Shown piece after piece: positions 42,009 to 55,420 of a DNA stretch of 64,000 bases (position 1 is its first letter; each line of letters starts with the position of its first letter). The stretch lies in NCBI RefSeq assembly GCF_037975245.1, contig NC_092563.1, positions 8,713,001-8,777,000 on the forward strand. Direction: 5' to 3'. The notes beneath the pieces are model-generated. The model was not told where the DNA came from. It was given only the letters and a program-made list of their open reading frames with translations, and did not search any database. Made by a program: the position numbers and the translations under genes. The stretch is from Apostichopus japonicus. Lineage: Eukaryota; Echinodermata; Holothuroidea; Aspidochirotida; Stichopodidae.

Positions 42009-42570
42009 AATTTTTTTTTTGAATTCATTTATTTGTTTTATCGCCAATTGTGTACAATGGGAAAGGAAGTCTCCTATAAAGTCTTAAAAAGACTTAACAA
42101 GACTCCCTGGGAGAAAGAAAAGAAAATGTACAAATATTTATAATACAGAACATACGTAAGGATTAAATATACAGTAATAATATCCTAATGGTGCTGAGAT
42201 GGATACGTGAATAGATTATATAATACTAGTACGAGTTAATAAATTCCTTTTTCAAATGTCTGGTGAATGTGGGTTTTGAAGTTATGGACTTTTTTTTGAT
42301 AGACAAATTTTTTGATAGATCATTCCAAATTTGTATTGCTCTGTTACGAAGACCGAATTTCCCTATGTTGCTATGGTAAAAATTGCAATGAGCGTTGTCG
42401 GCTTGTCTTGTGTGATGGTTATGTAAGACTCTGTTACTACTAGCTTGTAAACACTAGATCTGAAGATGGGAAACGTGGGCATGTATCTCGGACATTCGTT
42501 GAGGTCAGTAGGGATTACAATGTGTGAAACCTTGTAGAAATGATACCCCAAGAATTCCATACTGGTCAAG
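42009..42570 (-). pseudogene. LINE ORF2 C-terminal relic with 3' end
   Basis: On the minus strand a frame ending at TAG 42226-42228 reads HNHHTRQ, then IGKFGLRNRAIQIWNDL, then FTRHLKKEFINSY. The H-N-T-R, G...R....W..L and F...LK pattern is the common C-terminal tail of several non-LTR retrotransposon reverse transcriptase proteins. A frame change near 42430 separates it from a related upstream segment. Downstream on the minus strand comes a 3' UTR ending in AATAAATGAATTC and an A run of about 10 near 42010-42019. The 5' part is missing. Confidence 0.65.
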
Positions 42571-42752
42571 TTGATGCCCCATATTAAGTATACAGAAAGT
42601 ATTATTTAGTGGAGGTCAAAAGACATGTTATGTTTACAGAGGTCAAATTTAAATCACCTTGTAAACATGATTTCACTTTAAGCAGGAATGTGAACGCCTT
42701 GTAAACAATTATCCCAACCTGAAGAAATAACTTATATAATTGGATCCCTGCT

Positions 42753-43060
42753 CAGTGTGTGGATTCCAATATAGAAGAGCCATGTTGTTTGAAGTACAGG
42801 CGAACATTGATCTGAGTGTGTGGATTCCTATATAGAAGAACCATATTGTTTGAAGTACAGGTGAACAGTAATCCGTGTTTGAGAAGTCCCCAGATATAAG
42901 TACCACACTGTTTGAAGTAGAGGTGAACATTTATCTGAGTGTGTGGATTCCTATATAGAAAAACCATACTGTTTGGAGTACAGGTGAACAGTAATCCGTG
43001 TTTGAGAAGTCCCCAGATATAAGTACCACACATACAAGTACCAAGTACAGGTAAACATTT
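42753..43060. repeat. Alternating tandem repeat, about 130-bp composite unit
   Basis: Two segment types alternate: GTGTGGATTCCTATATAGAA with a following CCATATTGTTTGAAGTACAG, and GTAATCCGTGTTTGAGAAGT with CCCCAGATATAAGTACCACA. Together they make 2.5 copies of about 115-130 bp, with GGTGAACA joining segments. The 144-codon minus-strand frame through it (42752-43186) is a product of the repeat. Confidence 0.75.
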
Positions 43061-43926
43061 AGCTATGAGCGTGTGGGTATAAACCATATAAAGGAAGCAA
43101 GGAATCATCACATGTAAGATGTGTAAAACATTCATGTTTAATATTATTTCATGGAAACCTCCACGCGTGTCTTCATATTTGGTCATTCTAAATTATTTGC
43201 GAGTTAGAGACATTTCGTTGACAGTGGATTTTTGCTTTTTGGACGTCCTCAAAGGCATATTAATTTGTCATAACGAACGACGGTATATTCTAGAGCAAAC
43301 AGAAACTATTTCAGAGTTAGTTGGACACCTGACTCTGCAGCTTCTGTATTTAAGAATTTTTTTGATTAAATGTAGTTAAATCAACCAGATAATACCAGTA
43401 ATATATTACTTCAGAAAAAGTGATAATTAATGTAAGCCTGATAAGTGTCACTTTAAGTTGTAAAAGTTTTTTTTCTAATTTTTAAAATTGATGAAATTTC
43501 TTAGTAGAACCCTCGTATATTTGGACATCCTGTTTGCTTAGCGGTGTATTCATGTTGGATCGATAATTTAATGACAGTATTAACTGCAGTGGTAAACCAA
43601 ATTTGTTATTAGACAATATATATATATTTGGAATTATGGTTAAATTATAGGCAAGAAATATGTATAGTTGGTTCAATCAACATGATAAGTTTCTTATTAT
43701 GCTGTTGTGTTCACCCATCCATTCATTAACTATCAACACACTTTATGCCTACAATGTGCGGTTTTCATCAAGTGATTCCGACAATCATATGGTTGATTTT
43801 TAGGCTCTTATAGTTGTATATTTTCCCCAAGTTGTGAAAATCAAGAATAAAATTATGTTGCAATGTTTCTAAGACACAATGAAAAAATCGCGGTTGAAAC
43901 TGAGTGTCCCTTGCGTGCGTTACGTT
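43061..43926. other. Gene-free sequence
   Basis: A plus-strand frame of 86 codons (43119-43379) has no recognisable domains. Nothing else is seen. Confidence 0.3.
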
Positions 43927-44239
43927 CAGGGGGTATGAGCCGGGGAGGGGGGCATTGGGGGCACGTGCCCCCACTTTTTTCCAAAATAGCAAATGTGCCC
44001 TACTGGCAAATAAAATGTGCCCCTTTGATAAAGAAATGTCTTTTGGATATCTTAAGCCTATAAATAGAGTCACGTGCACCATAATAATATTGATAGCATA
44101 CTAACACATCATATATAGTTAAGTGATATGGCCGGTGTGTATCGGTTTATAGCATAACGAGTGGTGTTGTGGAATGAGAAAGTGCCGCTCTGATGTTGTG
44201 CCCCCCCCCCCCACACTTTTGGAAGCTTCCTACCCCCTG
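43927..44239. mobile_element. hAT-like miniature element with 8-bp target duplication
   Basis: The ends are CAGGGGGTATGAGCC and, inverted, CAGGGGGTAGGAAGC. Flanks GTTACGTT (43919-43926) and GTTACGTA (44240-44247) match at 7 of 8. G/C-rich ends include GGGGGCACGTGCCCCC and a C run of about 14 near 44198-44212. About 313 bp, non-coding. Confidence 0.7.
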
Positions 44240-44247
44240 GTTACGTA

Positions 44248-45015
44248 CATAAGTTGCAAGATCGCACGGACATATCCCGTTCCGATGACATATCCCTTTC
44301 CATTGACTATCTCCTATAGTACTTTCATTTACATGTATAACAAATAAAGCAGCTATAAATCCCAAGCTACAATACTGCTAAAAGAGACCTACTTATCTCC
44401 TATACCGCTTTTCCTTGAAATATCACCGAATATTTCTCCCAACCAAGAAGACAGTAGCTTTATTCTTCTTCATTCCAAAGGTTGCCAATTTAGTATTTGT
44501 TGATGTTTCCAAACAGCATGTTACTGACGACATTGTAAGTCCAATTTCCTGTGTTTATTGTTTAAATGAGTGAACATTTATACTATCACCTTGGAGGGAA
44601 TGGGCTGAGTGGCAATTTTATCAATAGGCTCATAAAAACGTGATGAACAATCAATATTCTTTCGACCAAAAAATTATGAGTAGTTCACAATGGCAGTGAA
44701 TTATTGATGTGAAGAATTCAGGTACAACTAGAAAGTGTTTCGTTCACGTGTATGCACCTTTCAGCTATTAATAGGTATAGGCTAACTATGCAACACAGTT
44801 ATACAAAGATTAAAAAAGCAAGACTCCATCACGCCATCTGATGTCATTTTAAACGTTTGAATACGGTGACCAGAGTTTGATTCCAAGCAATTTGAATTCA
44901 AATGTACATTGTTGGTAAGTAATGAGGTGAAAGGCGTAAACAACATTTCATGCATTTAACGGTTTTCATTTCAAACATCACTGTTTGAATGGAAGATTAT
45001 TAAATACCAACTATA
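44248..45015. other. Gene-free sequence
   Basis: No exon or repeat recognised. Confidence 0.35.
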
Positions 45016-45345
45016 TCCTGCACAACACACCATATACACTCTCTAATATCAGCATATAGATAGAAAATACACACCATAGATAGCAGATAGAAAATACAAC
45101 CCTACCTCCAAACCATTATACACTCTCTAATATCAGCAGATAGAAAATACAACCCTATCTCCAACACCCCATACTCTCTCTACAGCCAATACTCATAGCA
45201 AGTACAGTAACTACTGTATAGTTATTGTACTAGCTATAAGTATCGGGTGCTCTCTATAATATCAACAGATAAAAAATACAACTCTACCTCCAACACACCA
45301 TACCCTCTCTGACATCACCAGCTAGAAAATACAACCCTACCTACG
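45016..45345. repeat. Imperfect tandem repeat (CAGATAGAAAATACAACCCT)
   Basis: Four to five irregular units of about 60-90 bp share CACCATACACTCTCTAATAT, then CAGCAGATAGAAAATACAAC and CCTACCTCCAA. One unit carries an inserted AT-rich stretch (45180-45245). Confidence 0.7.
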
Positions 45346-45431
45346 AGTGAAGGCTAACTTGTCAAACCCTGTGACGTCATATTTGATAAAGTTCCAAATG
45401 TCTACCAAATATACAAGTGATTTTTGTATAA

Positions 45432-45465
45432 GTAGAGGGTCTGACGTTTCGATCCTAGCAGGATC
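45432..45465 (-). repeat. Hammerhead-like hairpin motif, copy C
   Basis: On the minus strand: TTTGACGATCCTGC, TAGGATCGAAACGTCAG. The hairpin, GAAAC and GTC match copy A exactly; the 5' core reads TTTGACGA. Similarity to copy B continues outward (GTATAAGT..AGGG.CTGA), so both belong to the same element end. Confidence 0.5.
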
Positions 45466-45750
45466 GTCAAAGGCAAAGTATAAACTTGATTAAACCAACA
45501 TTGACCATATATTGACTTATATGTGAAACAAATGAACAATCTCTCTAAAGCTAAATTTCAAAGACTAAGTTGCTGAAGACACAATTTTGTTACAGTATAG
45601 TAAACTAGATTTCTGTTTTACTTGCATATTGTCCATTCACATTTTCTTCATTTTCATAACAATTAAGAGAATAAAATTGGGTTAGTTTTAACTTCGAACG
45701 TGACGTCATAGAACCTGGTCACAAATTTCATTGCGCAACACTGATACACG

Positions 45751-45752
<2 letters not shown>
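45466..45752. other. Gene-free sequence with a palindromic CRE-like site
   Basis: No exon is recognised. TGACGTCA occurs at 45701-45708, with another copy just outside at 45372-45379. Confidence 0.35.

Positions 45753-45825
<73 letters not shown>
45753..45825. repeat. TA microsatellite
   Basis: About 70 bp of uninterrupted (TA)n. Confidence 0.95.
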
Positions 45826-45828
<3 letters not shown>

Positions 45829-46839
45829 TACACTTGCAGCATTATGAACACTGCAGAACATATCAATATTATTATATAATAAAGCCGTGTCCTACACCTA
45901 ACACGATATATACACATTGATATGATAGGGATAGAATTCCTTATATTTAATCTACATCCCAGCAAATACATTTATCTTAGACAGCTGTGGTATTTTAAAA
46001 TAAATTCTTGAAAAATAAAAGAAAATATTGGCTATGTAGAACGGCATATTAACCAGACGCGCCTTGCGTATACATTCAATGTGTTTAGTTTCAGCTGTAA
46101 TTTTACATTTCCATTTCATAGCTGCCAATAAGCCCATGACTGCTATAACAGTAATCTTCTACTGAAGATGAAACGGGGTTTTTTTTGAGAGAGTAATAAA
46201 ATAATAATGAAATTCACGAAGGACCAATGTTGGTCATGCATGCTTGCATTCAATGAGATGTGATTCTTTTTTTTTTTATTTAATTCAATATATTTTATCA
46301 GACTTGTATTTAAGCACGATTTTTTGTTGATATTTATCATATGTATACACGCCTGTCATGGCAGGAAAATGTAATTTTCACCTCAAGACGCCAACATGTC
46401 AACACAGCTTGTCTAATTTCCAGCGTTTTCTTGAGTAGGGATTGTTTTATCGTCCGATTACACTTTTCGACCGCAGTGAATGCCATCATAACTCCGTCAA
46501 GTGCATCATTCTTTACATTTTGTGTGTTTTAGTCGCTGTTTATGATTTACAGAGAAACGTTGGAGGCCCATAAAAGGAATGCTATACATTGTTTATATAT
46601 ATTGTTCGGTTGTGTGTATAAGGGAACCAGGAAATGAAGGTTAGTTTCTAGTGGTTCTCATAGTCAATATTGAGTTCAACTGCAGATGTACAAACATTGT
46701 CTTGCGGTTTATGACATAGTAACTACATAGTTGTCGTGCATCTATAAATTTACAACAACAATTACCACCAATGAACTAGATATTCGAAACGTATAGCATA
46801 TAATGAGAATATGATGTAGTTGGTGTACAGGGTCATGCT
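45826..46839. other. Gene-free sequence
   Basis: No exon or named repeat seen; open frames of 61-65 codons are unrecognised. Confidence 0.35.
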
Positions 46840-47177
46840 CAGTGGCGGAGCGTCCATACAGTCAGGGGGCGGATGCCCCCCCCCCCCGACGGACTCAAAT
46901 GGACTGCTGGCGCCCTTTTCAGCTTTTACCACTTTTAACTCATTCGCGATTATTGACTTTTTATTGCGCTCTCATCTACCTATTGATATTTGTCACATTA
47001 TCTGCAAATTAGCAAGGCCCGGAAAGGGTCATTTCCGGCGATCTAGGGAGTATCTTTACTCAATAAAATTCTGTACGCTCCGCGCCAACCTGTGATGGCG
47101 CTCCGCTTAGATATTGTCGAAAGCGCCCCTACAGACTATTCTAGCCCCCCTGACCAATACCCCTAGCTCCGCCACTG
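46840..47177. mobile_element. hAT-like miniature element with perfect 8-bp target duplication
   Basis: The ends are CAGTGGCGGAGCG and, inverted, CAGTGGCGGAGCTAG. GTCATGCT flanks both sides exactly (46832-46839 and 47178-47185). The interior has a C run near 46877-46887, GTCATTTCCGGCGATCT and the hairpin module ACGCTCCGCGCCAACC..GATGGCGCTCCGC (near 47075-47108), shared with 11520-12215 and 9850-10025. About 338 bp, non-coding. Confidence 0.9.
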
Positions 47178-47185
47178 GTCATGCT

Positions 47186-48623
47186 GACCCTAACCCTACA
47201 TCGTAGTCAAGGAAACCATTGAGAGCGGAATGACAGAAAACAGAATGATAATAATAATTACTCAATCACTCCCATCACCAATGTATCTGTCAGAGAAACA
47301 AAACTAATAGTTCACTTTAAAGGCTAAACTTTCTTTGCTGCTTCCGTTTATTTATGGAGATATTTCTGACAGGTATAAAATCTGTTTTTCCAAACAACTA
47401 CGAAAAGACATTCACAAGAAAGTACACTTATCGTCCTAATCCGTTTAAGACTGTTAATCCCTCATTTTTTCTATATTTTTTATGTTGTGTACTCTTCGGA
47501 TATTTATCCCAACAGGACTTTTTCCTGGTGTGCGTGTTGCAACATTTGATTAGTGACAAACGGCCAACAGTGGACGCGAGGTGAGTGTCCGAGCCAGTGT
47601 TTACTATAAGTTTTGCCCTGTTGGTGGGCAACATAATATACAGGCTTATATTCTCAGTATTTGATGCAGTCATTCATTTGATTGTGTATAGACTCGAGTG
47701 AAATCATCTTGAGTAGATGAACGTCCCGATGTACCATACAATACGGTCATGTGTTGAACCCTGCAAGAATTAAAGAATATGATTACCTTGGTGGATTGAA
47801 TGTTAGGAATTAGATGAGGCTATAAAGTACACCATGCGGTGTCTGAAGTGTACCGTGTGAGTGGTACTGATAAACCATGCATCAGGCAACGGCGTAGCTG
47901 AACTTAAGCAAAGTTTGAACACTTTAAAAAACTGAGATCTTTACTCAGTGGAATATACATACCGTAACTAATGCTTAAACAGTTGACTATAAACACAATG
48001 ACTATGTATCAATATATAATAACCAATTGGTATAAGACGTAATAACCATTACTAAGTTAACACTTTGACAAGAAATTACCGATATAGATTAATTATTGTA
48101 GAACTTATGCATGTTATAAACGCAGATTACATGATGTAAATTAAACGCCTAACAACATTTTGCCATGGTGTTTTATCGTATACTTGTCATCTCACCGCAC
48201 TAAGCCCATAAATGAGTACTAGTTTTTAAAACAAACCAAAACCTTGACTTTGCATATTAAAATTTTCATTCGGTATTCAATGGCAGTGTTTCCATCGTGT
48301 CTTCGAAACGTCTTGTGCTTTGTTTTGCTGTAATTTATAGCCACATTCAACAAGACAGATAGGCCTATAAACACATCCAAGTTGTTTTTTAATCAAATAA
48401 CGAATTCTCTACATAGTTTTATATATATTAACAACGTCCCTATACACCTATAGCTGTAACCTAGAATAGTTCTCCGTCTAATGTGTCATATTAAACAAGC
48501 AATTAGTGCCGCAGTTATGTGACTTTAGCCATCGAAAATACACTTTAACTTCAGAAAGCTATAGAGCTTTATAACAATGACTTTGCTTTCTAATGGCGCG
48601 TACCATTCCCTCTCGATAAAATT
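47186..48623. other. Gene-free sequence
   Basis: No exon or repeat recognised; two overlapping antisense frames near 47354-47673 have no recognisable content. Confidence 0.35.
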
Positions 48624-48672
48624 ATCGATTCGTTTCACTCGCCGGCTAAAAAGCCGGCCTGGCTGAATCGAT
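48624..48672. repeat. Nested inverted repeat (double hairpin)
   Basis: The outer arms ATCGATTC (48624-48631) and GAATCGAT (48665-48672) enclose inner arms GCCGGCT (48641-48647) and AGCCGGC (48652-48658) with an AAAA loop. It lies about 600 bp upstream of the calbindin-like start codon. Its function is unknown. Confidence 0.75.
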
Positions 48673-49276
48673 CATATCAACAAAACTCATTCTAAGTCGG
48701 CTACGCTAAATTAACCGATAAATTTTAATTTTATAACCCTGTCGCCAAGCCTCAGAAGTATATGTACAGTATTTATTAACTTTTTTTCCAAAGCTTTGAT
48801 TCTGTAATCATTATATCTTTTTTACTGTAGTATTTTATGCGTAGAGAGCACACAGCACTAGAATACAATTAACCAGCGCTATTATAATAGGAATTGCGTT
48901 ATATGTATTGTATGGGCAGAGTTACGTTACACACCTGCCAAAATCTGTAAACAACACTGAGCATGCGCGTAAAATGTTGGGGCCTTTCCCGCGTTTCAAC
49001 GAGAAGTGCATGCAAAATTCATTCTCAGTGAAATAGTTGATTCAAACAGATTCACGTATTGCGAGCTTTCCAGCGGTCGCTATCCGGTGGTACATAGTAA
49101 CAACGTCAAGCGTATAGTGTGCATGTGAAATCGTTTTGATCAATCTGTTGGTTCTTTAACCGGATTAAGCGCTAAAACTGAAGACAAAAATTTGTGAGGG
49201 TGTATAGAGCGGACATCAAAAGATTAAATTTTACGTTTTTTGTCAAACTCGTTGGATCACAAGCTGACTGAAAACA
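48673..49276 (+). promoter_or_regulatory. Upstream region of the calbindin-like gene
   Basis: Contains the presumed 5' UTR and promoter. GCATGCGCGT near 48962-48971 resembles an NRF-1 site, and CpG is denser from about 48950 on than in the flanks. The transcription start cannot be placed from the sequence. Confidence 0.35.
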
Positions 49277-49385
49277 ATGGCGGCTTCGAAGAGCAAACAG
49301 AAATCTTACATTGCTGGCTTTAAGGATATCAGCAGACTAACCGCAGACGATTTCCTTCGCGTTTGGGAACATTACGATGCTGACG
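49277..49385 (+). CDS. Calbindin/calretinin/secretagogin-type EF-hand protein, first coding exon
   Basis: The exon begins with ATG in a good context (aaaacaATGG) and ends at a strong donor, G|gtaag. It encodes 36 residues plus one base: MAASKSKQKSYIAGF followed by RLTADDFLRVWEHYDADG. The LTA..FL.VW.H.DADG block matches the first helix and loop start of EF-hand 1 in calbindin D28k, calretinin and secretagogin. Known vertebrate calbindin genes also split the DADG glycine codon after its first base. Such proteins are cytosolic six-EF-hand calcium buffers or sensors, often neuronal or neuroendocrine. The remaining exons are not in the window, so the first intron must exceed about 14.5 kb. Which of the three family members is nearest cannot be decided from this exon. 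Confidence 0.75.
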
Positions 49386-51629
<2,244 letters not shown>

Positions 51630-51778
51630 AGTAGTTTCTGTGTGGGATACTACACGGCAATATATGTGAGGGTAGGAAATATTAAAAAGAAATCCAGTTT
51701 TAGTAGTTTCTGTGTGGGATAGACTAGTATACGACAATATATGTGAGGGTATAGGAAATATTAAAGAAATCCGGTTTT
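51630..51778 (+). repeat. Tandem duplication of about 75 bp
   Basis: Two adjacent copies share TTTAGTAGTTTCTGTGTGGG, then CAATATATGTGAGGGTA, then GGAAATATTAAA and GAAATCC.GTTTTAGTA, with small indels between copies. Confidence 0.85.
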
Positions 51779-51889
51779 AGTATCGTTCCGGAGAATGGAT
51801 AACTAAAAAGAAACTTTTTTACATTGAAAACTTGTCAAATCTTCAACGATACACGTTTCTTTTAATGGGGGGGGGGGGTGTTCTGACAT

Positions 51890-53695
51890 GTATAATTCTA
51901 TCTCTGACATTAAGAGTTCTATAGCTAAAATGTAGAGCTCTATCTCTGAGATGTAGAGTCCTATCTTTGACATGCCGAGTATTATCTCTGATATGTGAAG
52001 CTCTATCTCTTACATGTACAGTTCTGTCTTTGACATTTAGAGTACTGTTTCTCACTTTAGGAGTTCTGTTTCTGATATGTATAGAACTATCTCTGACATA
52101 AGAGTTCTGTTTTTGATATATAAAGTTCTAACTTTGACAGTAGAGCTCTGTTTCTGATAAATGAAGTTCTATCTCTGACATGTAGAGTTCTATTTCTGAT
52201 ATGTAGAGTTATATCTTTGACATGTAGGATTCAATTTCTGATATGCAGAGTTCTATCTCTGAAATGTAGAGTTCTATCTCTGATATATAGAGTTCTATCT
52301 ATGATACGTAGAGTTCTACTGTATCTCTGATATGTAGAGTTATATCTTTGACATGTAGGATTCAATTTCTGATATGTTGAGTTCTATCTCTGAAATGTAG
52401 AGTTCTATCTCTGATATTTAGAGTTCTATCTATGATACGTAGAGTTCTATCTCTGAAATGTAGAGTTATATCTTTGACATGTAGGATTCAATTTCTGATA
52501 TGTAGAGTTCTATCTCTGAAATGTAGAGTTCTATCTCTGATATGTAGAGTTCTATCTATGATATGTAGAGTTCTATCTCTGATATGTAGAGTTCTATCTC
52601 TGAAATGTAGAGTTCTATCTCTGATATGTAGAGTTCTATCTATGGTATGTAGAGTTTTATCTCTGATATGTAGAGTTCTATTTCTGACATGTAGGATTCA
52701 ATTTCTGATATGTAGAGTTCTTTATCTGAAATGTAGAGTTCTATCTCTGATATGTAGAGTTCTATCTATGATATGCAGAGTTCTATCTCTGGTATGTAGA
52801 GTTCTATTTCTGACATGTAGAGTACTATTGTTGATATGTAGAGTTCTTTCTCTGACATGCATAGTATTATCTCTGATATGTAGAGTTCTATCTCTGAAAT
52901 GTAGAGTTCTATCTCTGATATGTAGAGTTCTATCTATGGTATGTAGAGTTTTATCTCTGATATGTAGAGTTCTATTTCTGACATGTAGGATTCAATTTCT
53001 GATATGTAGATTTCTTTATCTGAAATGTAGAGTTCTATCTCTGATATGTAGAGTTCTATCTATGATATGCAGAGTTCTATCTCTGGTATGTAGAGTTCTA
53101 TTTCTGACATGTAGAGTACTATTGTTGATATGTAGAGTTCTTTCTCTGACATGCATAGTATTATCTCTGGTATGTAGAGTTTTATCTCTGCCATGTAGAG
53201 TTCTATCTCGGATATGTAGAGTTCTATCTGGGACATGTAGAGTACTATCTCTGATAAGTGAGTTATATCTCTGGTAAGTAGAGTTCTATCTCTGGTATGT
53301 AGAGTTCTAATCCTGACATGCAGAGTTCTATCTATGCCATGTAGGGTTCTATTTCTGATATGCTGAGTTCTATATATAATATATAAAGTTCTTTCTCTGA
53401 CATGTACAGCTCTATCTCTGACATGTAGAGTTCTATCTATGATATGTAGAGTTTTATCTCTGGTATGTAGAGTTCAATTTATGACATGTAGAGTTATATT
53501 CTAATATGTAGAGTTCTATCTCTGCCATGTAGGGTTCTATCTCTGATATTTAGAGTTTTATCTCTGCCATGTAGAGTTCTTTGTCTGGTATGGAGAGTTC
53601 TATCTGTGATATATAGAGTTTTATCTCTGATATGTAGAGTTATATCTCTGGTATGTATAGTTATATCTTTGAGAGGTAGAGTTCTATATCCGTCA
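51890..53695. repeat. 21-bp satellite-like array with 294-bp higher-order repeat
   Basis: About 85 tandem units of 21 bp of the type ATGTAGAGTTCTATCTCTGAT over 1.8 kb. Edges are more diverged than the centre. In the centre a variant block beginning TATGGTATGTAGAGTTTTAT recurs at about 52641 and 52935, spaced by 294 bp, exactly 14 units, and the blocks between are nearly identical. Because 21 is a multiple of three, one plus-strand frame stays open for 281 codons (52432-53277) as heptads like RVLSLIC. This reflects unit length, with no start context or similarity supporting translation. Confidence 0.95.
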
Positions 53696-54936
53696 AGCAT
53701 AATTAATTCTCACTAACATAGCAGTCTCTCTCTGAGGTTACCTTAATTGCTTGCATTTTTAGACCCTTTTAAATTTAATTCTATACCGACCGGACGTATT
53801 CCAAAATAAACGCTAAAAGCCTATAAGAGTAGTAAGCAATTCTGTGTCTGATATAATCACCAGCCTGGTCTAAACAGTTCTGGAATCTCTTGAAAATAAA
53901 TAATGTGTAGGTGGTTAGAATTTAATTACACCAGCTGACGGTTCAGTGTTAATAAATAACGAGAGACTCACTTCAAAAAACTGCAACAGCCATACAACGA
54001 TAAATTGGCAATGCTTCGTCATCATAATATGCGGATTTTTTTTTCTGTCTGAAAATCTGTTGCTTTGCTTGAAGTATCAATTTACCTAGTCAGTGATGAA
54101 GGTACAAATTACCACACACAATACTTAAATTGTGATCCTTAAGCTTGGGAGCAGCAGGCAGTCGCTTTCAAGTAGAGTTAAAGGAGATCTTTAGTGGCTT
54201 GCTTGGCGACAACGAAATATGAGTAACGGTATGATCCATGAAACATACACCAGAATTAGCTATGTATCCATCATATTGTGCGCTGCTAAATTATAAGCTT
54301 CCTGAATTGTCTGCTTCCGCAAATGCATATACATCTTTCTGTCATTTACAGGAAAGAAGACAAAACCTCGCACTTCTTTTCTAAATATATATAATATATC
54401 ATGGAACTACTAAATGACGTCATACATCGAGTGGCTTGATCACGTGATAGTAGAAGTGGTCATTTAAGTTATGTGCACGCTACTTGCAGATTCAACTGTT
54501 ATAAGCCTAAAGCTAACACTTACGTAAAGACCGAAGTAGGTCGCAATATCAATGATGCTCGAAATCTTTTGAAGAAATAAAAGCGCCAATAGCTGGCCAT
54601 TATACGTTCATATATATACGTATACTGTGGATGGATATCAACTGTGTGTGTTGGCTTCTGAACGCGCTCTGTTGCTAAGCATTTTAGCAAGTAATCTGAG
54701 TACTCCCACTAGATACACATTTTGTGTAAGTTGTATCAGAAAGTAGCTTTAGCAGTACCAGTAATTCCGTCTCTTCTGCCTCGGTCGTATTATCCAACCA
54801 AGCTATTAGAACCAAGTGTGTCTAACATACACGGTCGAAACAATTTCTGCAAACAGTATTTATGAGCCGTATACCAGTCTTACTTTATTGAAGAATCTTA
54901 GCATATATAGTTGAAGAATTAAACAACCTGGTAAAA
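53696..54936. other. Intronic sequence
   Basis: No exon or named repeat. A perfect TGACGTCA palindrome lies at 54415-54422 and a CACGTG E-box nearby at about 54443. Confidence 0.35.
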
Positions 54937-55420
54937 TAATAATAATAATAATAATAATACACAGTTCTTATAAAGCGCAAATACACACTTAAGTCTCTCT
55001 GCGCTGAAGGACAGAAAACTACAAACAGGAGAACAGGTGAGTCTTTAAGAGAGATTTGAAACTGGTTACTGACTGAGCTTCTTTAACTTTGATCGATAAG
55101 TCATTCCAGAGGCCAGCGGAAGAGAACTGAAACGAGCGAGAGCCGTATGACTTAGTGCATACAGGAGGAGTGACCAGTAAAGATTTCGAACTGGATCGGA
55201 GGCAACTACGTGGCGTATTGTCCTGGATGAGGTTTTGTAGGTACACTGGAGCAAGTCCATGGATACATTTAAAAGTTAGAAGCAGGATTTTGAAGTTGAT
55301 GCGTTGTTTCACAGAAAGCCAGTGAAGTTTACGAAGGATTGGTGTGATATGATAAAATAAAGTCATAGAGCAACACGTGACACAATTATGACAGCCCACT
55401 GAATTTAACATCACCTATGC
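54937..55420 (-). pseudogene. L2/CR1-like LINE, 5'-truncated 3' end
   Basis: The minus-strand frame 55019-55414 is open to its stop. It contains HITPILRKLHWLSVKQRI, NFKILLLTFKCIHGLAPVYL, SYGSRSFQFSSAGLWNDLS and SFKSLLKTHLF. The ITP.L..LHWLPV..RI.FKILLLT.K..HGLAP.YL pattern is diagnostic of the C-terminus of L2/CR1-group reverse transcriptase proteins. After the stop comes a short 3' UTR with TTGCGCTTTATAAGAAC and a tail of about eight TTA repeats (54937-54962). The reading frame is undamaged over 131 codons, so the insertion is relatively young, but the reverse transcriptase domain itself is absent. Confidence 0.88.

Noticed and set aside
42752-43186. 144-codon open frame on the minus strand
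   Set aside because: It follows the alternating tandem repeat at 42753-43060 and repeats the same peptide blocks.
52432-53277. 281-codon open frame of RVLSLIC-like heptads
   Set aside because: It coincides exactly with the 21-bp tandem array; the unit length keeps one frame open. No splice, start context or similarity supports a protein.
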